DNA of 64,000 nucleotides from Picosynechococcus sp. PCC 7117 (GCF_001693275.1 NZ_CP016477.1:62001-126000); one strand, 5' to 3'; positions 15,942-24,313 are shown, counted from the first letter of the stretch. Notes: generated from the letters alone by a model not told the origin. Numbers and translations: made by a program.

Positions 15942-17114
15942 TTATCGCCCGTGACTGGGAAAGGTAAGAATATCAACAGCCGCCACATCACAGGCTTTGC
16001 CATCGCCCATCACTGCCCGCATTTCTTGATAATCCTGCTGGAGTTGGGCTTGGCGATCGCCATCCTGGAGTAATGCCAAAGATTCCTGGACAATGCGGGG
16101 AGCGGTCGCTTCTGTTTGTAATAGTTCGGGAACAATGCGCCGCATCAGGGTCAAATTCACTGGACACATGAACGGAATCGAAAATTTCAGCAGATGTTTC
16201 GCAATCCAAGCAGTGACGGGATGTACTTTGTACAGCACCACCTGGGGGACGTCCAACAGGGCTATTTCGAGGTTTACGGTGCCCGATTTTGTGATCGCTA
16301 GATCCGCAGCGGCGATCGCCAAGGGAGTTTGGGCCGGATTATCAATCAAAATTGCATTTAAACCCGCCTCATTGACCGCTGTTTCTAGAATGTTGCGGTA
16401 GTGGGGCAAGGCGACGGGAATTAAAAATTTCACCTCTGGCACCTGACGCTGGAGAATTTTGGCCGCTTCCACCATCACAGGTAAGAGATATTTCAGCTCC
16501 TGGCGGCGGGAGGCTGGCAACAAGGTGATCAGGGGGCGGTCTTGGTTGAGACCCAGTTTTTCCCTAGCGGTGGCACGACGGGGACAGGTGGCCATTTTTG
16601 CTACGAGGGGATGGCCCACAAATTTTACGTCTATGCCGTATTCTGCAAAGTAACGGGCTTCTTCCGGGAAAATGGCAAGAATCCGGTCGGTGATGCGGGC
16701 GATCGCCTTTGTATTGTTGTCATTAAACGACCAAACCCAGGCCTGGGGCGCAATGTAGTAAATAATCGGCACCTGGGGCAACTGACGGCGAACAAAGTTA
16801 CCGATACCAATATTCGGGCCAATGTAATCGATCAGCACCACCAGATCCGGCGGATTTTCTTTGAGATAGCGTTTCGCCTGCCGTTGAATGCGGAGGGTCG
16901 GAATGATGTAGGGCAGGGATTCGATCAGACCAATGGAGCCAATTTTTGTGGTGTTACCCAGGAGGGTTGCTCCCGCTGCGGCCATGCGATCGCCACCGAG
17001 GGCAGTAATTTTTAGGTCAATATTGAGCGCCTCGGCCTGACGAAAGAGCGCTTCCACCAAGAGACTCCCCTGGAGATCGCCGGATACTTCCCCCGTACTG
17101 ATGAAAATATGCAT
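15942..17114 (-). CDS. lpxB: Lipid-A-disaccharide synthase
   Basis: 390 residues, full length. A GT19 glycosyltransferase joining UDP-diacylglucosamine and lipid X into the lipid A disaccharide. Family blocks seen: HIFISTGEVSGDLQG at the N-terminus, VLIDYIGPNIGIG, IIYYIAPQAWVW, VGHPLV, LLPASRRQEL, and TKSGTVNLE in the C-terminal half. Last gene of the fabZ-lpxA-lpxB cluster, six bases after lpxA. lpxC and lpxD are not in this window. Confidence 0.96.
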   Translation of the reverse strand: MHIFISTGEVSGDLQGSLLVEALFRQAEALNIDLKITALGGDRMAAAGATLLGNTTKIGSIGLIESLPYIIPTLRIQRQAKRYLKENPPDLVVLIDYIGPNIGIGNFVRRQLPQVPIIYYIAPQAWVWSFNDNNTKAIARITDRILAIFPEEARYFAEYGIDVKFVGHPLVAKMATCPRRATAREKLGLNQDRPLITLLPASRRQELKYLLPVMVEAAKILQRQVPEVKFLIPVALPHYRNILETAVNEAGLNAILIDNPAQTPLAIAAADLAITKSGTVNLEIALLDVPQVVLYKVHPVTAWIAKHLLKFSIPFMCPVNLTLMRRIVPELLQTEATAPRIVQESLALLQDGDRQAQLQQDYQEMRAVMGDGKACDVAAVDILTFPSHGR

Positions 17115-17120
17115 TATCGC

Positions 17121-17918
17121 CTAGCTCCGTTTCCCCGGAATTAAACCCCGACGGCTGGGATCGAGGGCTTTTTCGAGAAACTGTTGGAGATGTTGGAGAT
17201 GTTCATGGTCGCCGATAGTCGCAAGTTGGGCGATCGCCTCGGAGGTTTTGAGATCCGAGCGGTACAGTAAACGAAATGCTTGTTTGAGCAGACCCATTTC
17301 CGCCGGGGTTAAACCACTGCGCTTGAGGCCCACCAAATTCAAAGAACGCACCTTCGACGGGTTGCCTTCGACCAGCATAAAAGGTGGCACATCCCGATCA
17401 ATGCGACTCATGCCCCCCAACATTGCCATCTTGCCGATATGTACAAACTGGTGAATGCCCAACATCCCACCAATCACCGCTCGCGATTCGATTTCCACAT
17501 GGCCGGCGATCGCCACATTATTCGCAATGATGATGTTGTTTTCCAGAATGCAATTGTGGGCCACATGCACATAGGCCATCAGGAGATTGTCATTCCCAAT
17601 GATCGTTTTTTCTCCCGCCGCCGTCGCCCGATTCACCGTCACATATTCGCGAATCGTATTGCGATCGCCAATTTCAACTAAACTGGCCGCCCCCTGATAC
17701 TTGAGATCCTGTGGTTCTAAGCCAATGGCCGCCCCTGGGTAAATCCGATTCCCCTGACCAATGCGCGTATAACCATCCAAAATTGCATGGGCACCAATAA
17801 CCGTACCTTCCCCAACCGTGACATATTCACCAATCACTGCATAGGGGCCAACCTGAACCGTTGGATGAATTTGAGCGTTGGGGTGAACCACCGCCGTCGG
17901 ATGAATCAGAGTACTCAA
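17121..17918 (-). CDS. lpxA: UDP-N-acetylglucosamine acyltransferase
   Basis: 265 residues, a left-handed beta-helix of hexapeptide repeats from residue 4 (IHPTAVVHPNAQIHPTVQVG) to about 185, then a helical C-terminal domain. It attaches the first 3-hydroxyacyl chain to UDP-GlcNAc, the first lipid A step. The catalytic-His region is HVAHNCILENNI and the following stretch is GHVEIESRAVIGG. It lies between fabZ (49 bases) and lpxB (six bases) on the same strand. Confidence 0.96.
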   Translation of the reverse strand: MSTLIHPTAVVHPNAQIHPTVQVGPYAVIGEYVTVGEGTVIGAHAILDGYTRIGQGNRIYPGAAIGLEPQDLKYQGAASLVEIGDRNTIREYVTVNRATAAGEKTIIGNDNLLMAYVHVAHNCILENNIIIANNVAIAGHVEIESRAVIGGMLGIHQFVHIGKMAMLGGMSRIDRDVPPFMLVEGNPSKVRSLNLVGLKRSGLTPAEMGLLKQAFRLLYRSDLKTSEAIAQLATIGDHEHLQHLQQFLEKALDPSRRGLIPGKRS

Positions 17919-17967
17919 AAGAATTCTCCAGTGTGCTCCATAGTAGTGTAGTGGGCCTCAGGGCCAA

Positions 17968-18435
17968 TTATTCAAAATTCAGACGGGAAAAGAGCATCTC
18001 CCCTTCCACCGCCACTTGACCATCCACGGTGCCACAGCCCTTCATTTTCGCAATGCGCTTGGCCTTTACCGTGATCACTTCCACCGTCATAATTAGCTGA
18101 TCACCAGGGACTACCGGTCGCCGAAACCGAACTTTATCAATCCCAGCAAACGCAAAAAAGCTATCTTCCATCCCCGGCATTTGGGTCAAAATAAACCCGC
18201 CCACCTGGGCCATCGCTTCCACCATCAGTACCCCCGGCATGATCGGGTGATTTGGGATGTGACCTTGGAAATGGGGTTCATTAAAGGTGATATTTTTCAG
18301 GCCCACAGCCTTTTCACCGGGAATATATTCGAGGATGCGGTCTACCAGCGAAAAAGGATAGCGGTGGGGTAATAATTTTTGAATCTCTTCGACGGGGATC
18401 GGCTGGGCCAAAGTTCCGGGATGTTCTGTGGTCAT
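17968..18435 (-). CDS. fabZ: 3-hydroxyacyl-ACP dehydratase
   Basis: 155 residues. It dehydrates beta-hydroxyacyl-ACP in fatty acid elongation, drawing on the same hydroxyacyl-ACP pool as LpxA. The hot-dog fold active site is [20 protein letters not shown], with His59 and Glu73. The opening [17 protein letters not shown] is diagnostic. First gene of the lipid A cluster. The accessory island begins just upstream, so its promoter must lie within about 75 bases (18436-18510) or beyond the recombinase terminator. Confidence 0.97.
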
Positions 18436-18512
18436 AGACGGTGATCAATTAATAACAGTCTGTGCGGCTAGTTTAGATTACCTTGTAAAGGAGTTATAAG
18501 CCAGCATTAAAA

Positions 18513-18548
18513 CCCAGCAAAATGATTAGGTCAATCTTGCTGGGTTAT
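18513..18548 (-). terminator. Terminator of the DEDD recombinase gene
   Basis: Arms AACCCAGCAA and TTGCTGGGTT (10 bp, loop about 16) just downstream of the recombinase stop; on the minus strand they are followed by TTTTAATG. It separates the island from fabZ. Confidence 0.6.
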
Positions 18549-18553
18549 TTTCC

Positions 18554-19894
18554 CTATTTAAGGGCGTTTTCTGCTGCTTTCCATGACGATAAGAGCCTAG
18601 CCCGGATGGATTCGCAGTGAGAACATTCCCCATCGGTTAGAGGCCCGCCACATAGGGAGCAGTTCCCTAATTCATTGGCGTGGTAATGAACTAAATCCAC
18701 ATACTCACCGCGCTGGACATAGCCGACTAGAGCTTTGAATAGTAATCGTGTGGCATGGGCGGCGGTTTTGGTTCTGAGAAGTCGGATCGGGATACCTTGT
18801 CGCTTGGGGGCATTCATCCAAAGATAGATCAGTTGAGCTACTGCGTTAGAGTCTCGCTGTTTGGCAATGGAAACGCGGGTAAAAACCCATAGCCAAAGCA
18901 TTGATCGAGATATGTCAGACCCCCCTACGATTTGACGGTTATCTTTTTTCCCAGAAGCCTCACGACTAGGGGCAACGCCTAAACACTTCTCAAAGCGGCG
19001 GCGTGATATCTCGCGTTTCGTCTGTTTTTTGGAGTAGCGACCCCGCTTATAAATCACAATGCGATCGCCATTTTCATCTAAAAACCCTGTGATGGGGAAA
19101 ATATGGGTAAGGATAACGGATTGAAGGCGATCGCCCATACCGAAAACATCAAAGACCACCAAGTAAGGCTTAAACCGTTCATCCTGTTTAAACCTCTCGG
19201 TTTCAATTTCTATCTGAATTTCTTCTTCAATAATCCTGACTAAGCGGCGGGCGTGGCTTCTGGCATCGTCGGTTAAGCCTAGGCCGCAAGTTTTGGCATA
19301 TTTGCGATCAAAGGCAGATGATTTGTATTCCCCGGCAATCCATCTGATCCAGCGTGGGACGGACTTGCTACGGCGGGCTAACAGGTCTTTGTTGGCTATC
19401 TCTGGGAATTGCCATTCCAGATCCTGTTTTAAGCGGTTGATGATGGGGGATTGTACGCGGTTAAGGTGAGCCAGTCTTAAAACTTTCTCCCTGAGTTTGA
19501 CGATAGTTTGATCTCTCATCTGTAGGAACCATTGGGGGTCATTTAAGTGAGTCCATCCATAATGAGCCAGCGCAAAGCTATCAAATTCATCATCTTTATC
19601 GGGAAAGCGCAAGAACTCACGATGTTTTTTAAGGCTATGGTGAGCAACTAGCCTCACTTCAACGCCATTTCGGGCTAAGTGAGTGCCCCAAAGCTTGCTG
19701 TAATTTGTGCCTGTGGGTTCCAAAATGGCGATGTCTGCTCCATAGGCCAATATCTCTTTAATGCCTTTTGGATCGGCGGTAAATTGGCGGTATTGTGCCC
19801 CATCTAGGGCATATTGCCGTGGGTTCTCTGGAAAGTGATCCAATAGGCAACAAGTGGCTAAACCACGTCCGATATCAATTCCTAAAATTTTCAT
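18554..19894 (-). CDS. DEDD recombinase, IS110/IS1111/Piv-related
   Basis: 446 residues, longer than typical IS110 proteins. The N-terminal RuvC-like part has Asp7 in GIDIGRG, Glu59 in ILEPTGTNY and the Asp102/Asp105 pair in KDDEFDSFALA, the DEDD set. The C-terminal IS116-type part has GVAPSREASGKKDN and GGSDISRSMLW, where the serine of SREASG is the likely nucleophile. A Cys4 zinc ribbon (CSLCGG to CSHC) ends the protein. IS110 enzymes act with a structured bridge RNA encoded beside the gene, while Piv homologues invert DNA. Here a structured 290-base leader precedes the start. No terminal inverted repeats are seen, as expected for this family. It could be a transposase or an island-specific recombinase. 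Confidence 0.82.
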   Translation of the reverse strand: MKILGIDIGRGLATCCLLDHFPENPRQYALDGAQYRQFTADPKGIKEILAYGADIAILEPTGTNYSKLWGTHLARNGVEVRLVAHHSLKKHREFLRFPDKDDEFDSFALAHYGWTHLNDPQWFLQMRDQTIVKLREKVLRLAHLNRVQSPIINRLKQDLEWQFPEIANKDLLARRSKSVPRWIRWIAGEYKSSAFDRKYAKTCGLGLTDDARSHARRLVRIIEEEIQIEIETERFKQDERFKPYLVVFDVFGMGDRLQSVILTHIFPITGFLDENGDRIVIYKRGRYSKKQTKREISRRRFEKCLGVAPSREASGKKDNRQIVGGSDISRSMLWLWVFTRVSIAKQRDSNAVAQLIYLWMNAPKRQGIPIRLLRTKTAAHATRLLFKALVGYVQRGEYVDLVHYHANELGNCSLCGGPLTDGECSHCESIRARLLSSWKAAENALK

Positions 19895-20185
19895 GGTGCT
19901 TTAAAAAGGTGAACTTCCAAAAAATCCATAGAAAAGCCGACGTATCACCCGATAGCCCGAACAATGTGAGCCATATACCTTGTCACAGCAGTAAACGGCT
20001 CAAAGGCCGTCTATGGATTAAACCCTTATTGAGATGGGATGAGCCGACGTAATCTAGAAAGCCCTTAAGAGCCTGTTACTACAACACAGCCCGAAACCTC
20101 ATCAAAGATAAGGGGTGAAAAGCTTTGGACACTTCCCACGACCGGGATAAGTTACCCGGTTTCGATTGGTAGTGAGTCAATCTCA
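19895..20185 (-). ncRNA. Structured non-coding leader, candidate guide-type RNA
   Basis: About 290 bases upstream of the recombinase with no supported ORF but clear secondary structure. ATCCATAG (19924-19931) pairs with CTATGGAT (20011-20018), enclosing ACGGC/GCCGT. ACCGGG/CCCGGT (20141-20160) forms a strong hairpin. The 10-mer AGCCGACGTA is repeated directly at 19935 and 20042. In IS110 elements the non-coding end beside the recombinase encodes a bridge RNA with two guide loops; position and structure fit but do not prove it here. It may also be a plain 5' leader. Confidence 0.4.
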
Positions 20186-20473
20186 TCAGGTGGGGGTTGA
20201 ACTGCGTTTCTTGATGTGGGGGCGATCGCCTTTTGTGTGGCGGGCCATCTCAAGCCGTTTAAATTCAGCAAAAATCATCTTTGCCCATAGGTTTGGGATT
20301 TCCTTGGAATGCCCGCTGGATAGGAAAATCACGTATTGCCCGCTGGCTTTACTACGGGTGATTTCTTCTATCAGGGCAAGGTTTAACCAACGAGCTGGAA
20401 TGCGATCGCGTTCGATGTCATGGGCAACCGAATAGATCCATATCTTGACGAGGTTTTGCTTGGGTTGGAGCGG
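20186..20473 (-). pseudogene. Start-less ORF fragment upstream of the recombinase
   Basis: An open frame of 95 codons ends in TGA at 20186-20188 and is bounded upstream by TAA (20474-20476). Its translation looks like real protein (IPARWLNLALIEEI, SGQYVIFLSSGHSKEIP, NLWAKMIFAEF), but no ATG, GTG or TTG occurs before residue about 40. It is therefore either a 5'-truncated gene or uses a non-standard start. Its broken end lies within ten bases of the start of the opposite-strand cassette, suggesting a recombination joint. Function not recognised. An ORF on the plus strand over the same bases is less protein-like. Confidence 0.5.
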
Positions 20474-20483
20474 TTATCAAATC

Positions 20484-20924
20484 ATGGTTAACCCGGTTTA
20501 TCAGTTAAACCAAAATAACTGGGAGTTGTTTTACTCCGAAACAAAAGCAAGGGTTGTCAATGGGGAAGTGGCTTTTCCTATTGAAGATTGGGAAGCCGGA
20601 TTATTAGCGGATGCTGAATTGTTGGCGGTCTACTGTGAGACAACGGAAGGTAGAGATTCATGGCGGTTTGGGGGATGGATTCGGATCGGATTTTCCACCG
20701 GGTTAACCGTTGGGGGCATTCCCGACGCGGAATCTTCCCAGGCCCGCCGGATGCAGCTCAATGCGGTAAAGCTTTTCCCCGTACAAAAATATGGCTCTGA
20801 ATATTCGATAGGCTTTTCTGTCCCTTACTGGTTACCAGACATCACCATAAGAGTTTGGCAGTATATCGGCCCCATTGTTTACCCAGATTATGCGTTGCTG
20901 CAATCCATTGATTCTCGCGTGTAA
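20484..20924 (+). CDS. Unknown protein, first gene of phage-like cassette
   Basis: 146 residues from the ATG at 20484; a TTG 39 bases upstream is possible but less likely. The sequence is rich in aromatic residues (WELFYSETKARVVNGEVAF, WRFGGWIRIGF, WQYIGPIVYPDY) and looks like a beta-rich structural or virion-accessory protein. No family recognised. It is followed 26 bases later by the coiled-coil gene and heads the five-gene plus-strand unit that ends with endolysin and holin-like genes. Confidence 0.6.
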   Translation: MVNPVYQLNQNNWELFYSETKARVVNGEVAFPIEDWEAGLLADAELLAVYCETTEGRDSWRFGGWIRIGFSTGLTVGGIPDAESSQARRMQLNAVKLFPVQKYGSEYSIGFSVPYWLPDITIRVWQYIGPIVYPDYALLQSIDSRV

Positions 20925-20950
20925 CCCTCATCCACTTATCAGGAAAAATC

Positions 20951-21229
20951 ATGGATTTTGGCATATTGATTACGGTGGCGATCGCCTCTGGTTCGACGGT
21001 GGCGGCTCTGTTTCAGCAGATAGGGGCAATGGAGCGGCGGTTAGATCAGCGGCTCGACAAAATCGAATTGGCGATCGCCACGAAGATGCCAGCCCTAGAA
21101 AGCAGAATCCAACGGATTGAAAACAATCAAAATCAAGAGGCCCGGTCGGTGCGGGCGATGGTTTCCCAGTTGGAAAAATTCGCGGCGGCGGTGGCTAGAC
21201 CCGTTCCGGTCAGCCTTGAGGAGTCATAA
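20951..21229 (+). CDS. Small membrane-anchored coiled-coil protein
   Basis: 92 residues. One transmembrane segment at about residues 4-22 (FGILITVAIASGSTVAALF) is followed by a heptad-like charged helix (MERRLDQRLDKIELAI, then ALESRIQRIENNQNQ). AGGAAAAATC precedes the ATG. Proteins with this layout are common next to phage lysis genes. It is placed two bases before the next gene and is surely cotranscribed with it. The exact role is not known. Confidence 0.65.
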   Translation: MDFGILITVAIASGSTVAALFQQIGAMERRLDQRLDKIELAIATKMPALESRIQRIENNQNQEARSVRAMVSQLEKFAAAVARPVPVSLEES

Positions 21230-21231
21230 CC

Positions 21232-22122
21232 ATGGGGCAAGTGGTGGTTTGGGGCAATGGCGATACGGTGACGGGGCAGTTTAAGGTTCCCGCCGGGAAA
21301 ACTGCTGTCAGTGCTGAGGCCGTCTCACAATCTGGGGGCGTTCGCGTTGATTGGGGCGGCGGTGATGTAGTGATCTTGCCTGGGGAAAGCTGGACAGAAA
21401 CCCCAAGCCAAGCAACTTGCTGGGGGGTACGGCTGAGAACTGGGGGGTATCCCGCCCCAGGGACTGCGGCCCCATCTGGGGGCTATGGGGCGTTGATTAT
21501 TGCGGATGGATATGGTCAAGCACTTTGGTATGGGGGGAGTTCCGCTACTTGTCCTTACAATTCAGCCCTGATTACTCCTCCAGAACCTACAGACTCTTTC
21601 CTAAATGGGCAAGCGTTATCAAGAGCCAATGGACATCAAAATTATTCTTTTGCCCTTATTAATCAGACTCCAGCTAACTATAGTTGCAATACAAATACAA
21701 ATCCGCCGGAACCTTTTTCAGGGACGATTCTCAACTATGGGCTAGGGATTTATAGAAACGGATCGTTTGTTTATGAACGTCGGGCAGCTAGTGGATCATC
21801 AAGATTTTTCACAGAGATAGTTTCTGTAAAAAGATATGCCCTAAGAAGTGGCAATGTTTGGACTGTTACGACAAATACAGGGGCAACGGCTCAAAAAGCG
21901 CAAAGGACTTCTCCTGTAGTTTCTTCAGATAGCACACCCTGTAAGGTAACGATCACCTATTCAGATGCCAGCAATCAAGACATTGTTTTAACAAACTGCG
22001 CCGATTGGTCACGCATTGAAGATGCTAGCCAATGCCCGCCGGGGTCTTGCTCTTGTGACCATCGGGACTATCGATGCTGCATTGGCAGTAATGGACAAGT
22101 AATTAAAAAAATTAGGTTGTAA
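21232..22122 (+). CDS. Probable tail-tip/adhesin-like protein with Cys-rich end
   Basis: 296 residues, Gly/Ser/Thr-rich and beta-type (VTGQFKVPAGKTAVS, GGGDVVILPGESW), without signal peptide. The last about 50 residues hold many cysteines (CADWSRIEDASQC, PPGSCSCDHRDYRCC), unlike a cytoplasmic enzyme. GAGGAG lies nine bases before the ATG. Context before an endolysin and holin-like gene suggests a virion fibre or tip. No family is recognised, so this is inference from composition and position. Confidence 0.5.
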   Translation: MGQVVVWGNGDTVTGQFKVPAGKTAVSAEAVSQSGGVRVDWGGGDVVILPGESWTETPSQATCWGVRLRTGGYPAPGTAAPSGGYGALIIADGYGQALWYGGSSATCPYNSALITPPEPTDSFLNGQALSRANGHQNYSFALINQTPANYSCNTNTNPPEPFSGTILNYGLGIYRNGSFVYERRAASGSSRFFTEIVSVKRYALRSGNVWTVTTNTGATAQKAQRTSPVVSSDSTPCKVTITYSDASNQDIVLTNCADWSRIEDASQCPPGSCSCDHRDYRCCIGSNGQVIKKIRL

Positions 22123-22130
22123 TAAAAATC

Positions 22131-22841
22131 ATGTTTCCAACGACAGCTACAAAGCTTACTGACTTAAACCCTGAGCAGGTTTTAGCATTACAAAAAAGCC
22201 TTTTTCTAGCAGGCTATCATTTGACAGTTGACGGCATTTTAGGCCCGGAAACTAAACAGATATTTGCTCAGTTTAAAAAGGATGCAAAGTTAACCCGACC
22301 ATCTGAGATGGGGCCAACAACTTTAGACGCTCTGGTAGAGGCGATCGCCGAAAATCTCAGAACACCAACAGACTCGACAAAATCACCCGCCAAAGTAGAT
22401 TTACAGCTTATTAAAAAGTGGGAGGGCATGAGGCTTAATGCTTACCTGTGTCCCGCCGGGGTCTGGACGATTGGGTATGGATGCACTTATCTCGCCAATG
22501 GGCGGCGGGTTAAAAAAGGCGATCGCCTAAATTCCAAGGCAGAGGCCGAACAACTTTTAGATCAGGTGTTTACCCGTGATTTTCTGCCTAAGCTGCAAAA
22601 AATCCCCCACTGGCAACAGATGAGCGGTGGTCAGCAAGCGGCCTTGGCTTCTTTCGCGTGGAACCTTGGCGCTCACTTCTATGGCAACGGAAATTTTAAT
22701 TCAATCACGCGGGCTTTACGCGATAAAGATTGGGCGGACGTGCCTAGAGCATTGAGGCTTTATAACCGGGCGGGAAACAAGGTGCTTAAAGGCTTGGTGG
22801 ATCGTCGTGAAGATGAGGTGAGAAGCTGGAATGCCCGATAA
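22131..22841 (+). CDS. Phage-type endolysin: PG-binding plus GH24 lysozyme
   Basis: 236 residues. An N-terminal peptidoglycan-binding domain (about 10-75; LFLAGYHLTVDGILGPETK) and a C-terminal GH24 lysozyme (about 88-236). The catalytic layout E-x8-C-x5-T is seen as Glu98, Cys107 and Thr113 in WEGM to CPAGVWTIGYG; Cys replaces the T4-type Asp, as in many phage lysozymes. LASFAWNLG follows in the core. It cleaves the glycan backbone of the cell wall. No signal peptide, so release would need the holin-like neighbour whose start overlaps this gene's end by 11 bases. Confidence 0.9.
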   Translation: MFPTTATKLTDLNPEQVLALQKSLFLAGYHLTVDGILGPETKQIFAQFKKDAKLTRPSEMGPTTLDALVEAIAENLRTPTDSTKSPAKVDLQLIKKWEGMRLNAYLCPAGVWTIGYGCTYLANGRRVKKGDRLNSKAEAEQLLDQVFTRDFLPKLQKIPHWQQMSGGQQAALASFAWNLGAHFYGNGNFNSITRALRDKDWADVPRALRLYNRAGNKVLKGLVDRREDEVRSWNAR

Positions 22842-23049
22842 ATTGCTGGAATTGGCCCATGGTGACGGGAAAATCAATCTTTATGATTGGATTTATTTCT
22901 TACAGGCGATCGCCCCTGTAGCAATCAGTGGTGTGTGTATCTGGGCCTTGATATGGGGCGATGTGAGTAGAGAAGTAGCCAGCGATATTAAATTCCTATT
23001 GGGCGGGTCTACCATTGCCACTACGCAGGTATTGAAGCGGAAACCATAG
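22831..23049 (+). CDS. Holin-like small membrane protein
   Basis: 72 residues, starting inside the endolysin gene. One clear membrane segment (FLQAIAPVAISGVCIWALIW, about 28-47) and a weaker second one (FLLGGSTIATTQVL) are followed by a basic end. Size, overlap with the endolysin and topology suggest a holin or pinholin that controls lysis timing. No sequence family recognised; function is inferred from context. Confidence 0.55.
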   Translation: MPDKLLELAHGDGKINLYDWIYFLQAIAPVAISGVCIWALIWGDVSREVASDIKFLLGGSTIATTQVLKRKP

Positions 23050-23157
23050 CGGAACGGATAGGGGATACTACAAAATGTTAATTCTGCAGCGCTTCTCCAC
23101 GGCGGATCTGTATTAGTGCCCCATTTAGATGAAAATCAGGTCAGTCCATGGCTTCGA

Positions 23158-23415
23158 TTAAGAACCCTTTTGGTTTGCGGAACGAAATCGCCCTTCTATG
23201 AAATCCCGCTTTTGGAGATGTTTTGTGTTCCGCCCGGTCACCCGCTTGCGCCACATCTTAAAACTAGAGTGTTTCATATAGCGCCGCATGATTTGAATCA
23301 CTTCCTTTTCCTGAAGCCCAAATTGCATCTCAATGGCCTCAAAGGTGGTGCGGTCTTCCCAGGCCATTTCGATCACCCGGTCAATGGTGGCCTCATCTAG
23401 CGCCTCAAAATTCAT
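23158..23415 (-). CDS. TIGR03643-family conserved protein
   Basis: 85 residues. The pattern IDRVIEMAWEDRTTFEAIE, FGLQEKEVIQIMRR and SSFKMWRKRVTGRNTKH matches the TIGR03643 family, a small helix-turn-helix-like protein spread through cyanobacteria and other aquatic bacteria. Function unknown; the layout suggests nucleic acid binding. It marks the return to conserved chromosome on the right of the accessory island. Confidence 0.85.
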   Translation of the reverse strand: MNFEALDEATIDRVIEMAWEDRTTFEAIEMQFGLQEKEVIQIMRRYMKHSSFKMWRKRVTGRNTKHLQKRDFIEGRFRSANQKGS

Positions 23416-23476
23416 TGTTGTCTTTTAATAAAAGTTCTATCTAAATCAGTTCCACGCTGTACTGTAGCGCAAATCT

Positions 23477-24313
23477 TTAATTTGGCAATTCGAGGGGGAT
23501 TTGTCCCAAAATGCCCTTACGAAATTCATTGAGCAACGTAACTGCACTACGTTCCCTGTCGCCTTGGAAGCGATGGTCTCCGAGGGCAATGACATAATCT
23601 TCGCCAGACATATCGAGGGGGTCGAGGTCATAGCGCTCAGTCAGATGCTGTTCTAAATTCAGTTCCACGAGCAAATCCACCATGGCCGCTGCGACCAGTT
23701 GGTTGTCATAGGAGGCTGCGCCAATGTCCTCACAAATGGCTAGTTTCACCGCATTATGTTGATCATCGAGCTTCCAGGGAATTACCCCTGGGGCATCAAG
23801 CATTTCAATTTGGTCAGAGATTCTCACCCAGCGCAATTGTTTCGTCACCCCAGCTTTGCGGGCACTTTCGACGACTTTTTTACCGACTAAACGGTTAATC
23901 AGGGCCGATTTCCCAACGTTAGGTAAACCCATAACCACTGCCCGCACTGGACGGGGCCGCATCCCCCGGGAAATGCGGCGATCATTCATTGCTTTTCCAG
24001 CTAATTGGGCGGCTTTAATCACACCTTTAACCCCGGTTCCTTTTTTGGCATCGGTAAAGACAGGCTGAATTTTTTGGGCTTGGTACCAATCACGCCATTG
24101 ACTGAGGGTTTCGCTGGGGATCATATCCCGCCGATTGACCACGACGACCCGAGGTTTTTCACCAATCCATTCATCGACTTGGGGGTGGTGGGATGCGAAG
24201 GGGATGCGGGCATCGAGGACTTCTAGCACCACATCAACGCGGTTGAGCTGTTCTTTGAGTTGGCGTTCAGCTTTGGCAATGTGGCCGGGATACCATTGGA
24301 TCGGTTGGGGCAT
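23477..24313 (-). CDS. rbgA: Ribosome biogenesis GTPase (YlqF/RbgA)
   Basis: 278 residues from the ATG at 24313, which gives the family opening MPQPIQWYPGHIAKAER; an upstream ATG (24382) adds 23 atypical residues. It is a circularly permuted GTPase: the G4 motif VVNRRD comes first, then G1 GLPNVGKS and G3 DAPGV. RbgA helps late maturation of the 50S subunit. The G4 NKxD reads NRRD, which is common in this family. It lies downstream of eno on the same strand but after a terminator, so is probably transcribed separately. Confidence 0.92.
   Translation of the reverse strand: MPQPIQWYPGHIAKAERQLKEQLNRVDVVLEVLDARIPFASHHPQVDEWIGEKPRVVVVNRRDMIPSETLSQWRDWYQAQKIQPVFTDAKKGTGVKGVIKAAQLAGKAMNDRRISRGMRPRPVRAVVMGLPNVGKSALINRLVGKKVVESARKAGVTKQLRWVRISDQIEMLDAPGVIPWKLDDQHNAVKLAICEDIGAASYDNQLVAAAMVDLLVELNLEQHLTERYDLDPLDMSGEDYVIALGDHRFQGDRERSAVTLLNEFRKGILGQIPLELPN

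Noticed and set aside
20166-20435. 89-codon plus-strand frame upstream of the cassette
   Set aside because: The minus-strand translation of the same bases is far more protein-like; this frame has Arg/Ser-rich shadow composition.
17968-23157. Idea that the island split lpxC from fabZ
   Set aside because: lpxC is not found on the far side of the island either (TIGR03643, rbgA and eno follow), so a simple insertion between the two is not supported.
18430-23160. Direct repeats as attachment sites at the island edges
   Set aside because: Comparing 18436-18560 with 23040-23160 gave only weak, short similarities (for example GATTAGGTCAATC against AATCAGGTCAGTC); not convincing.
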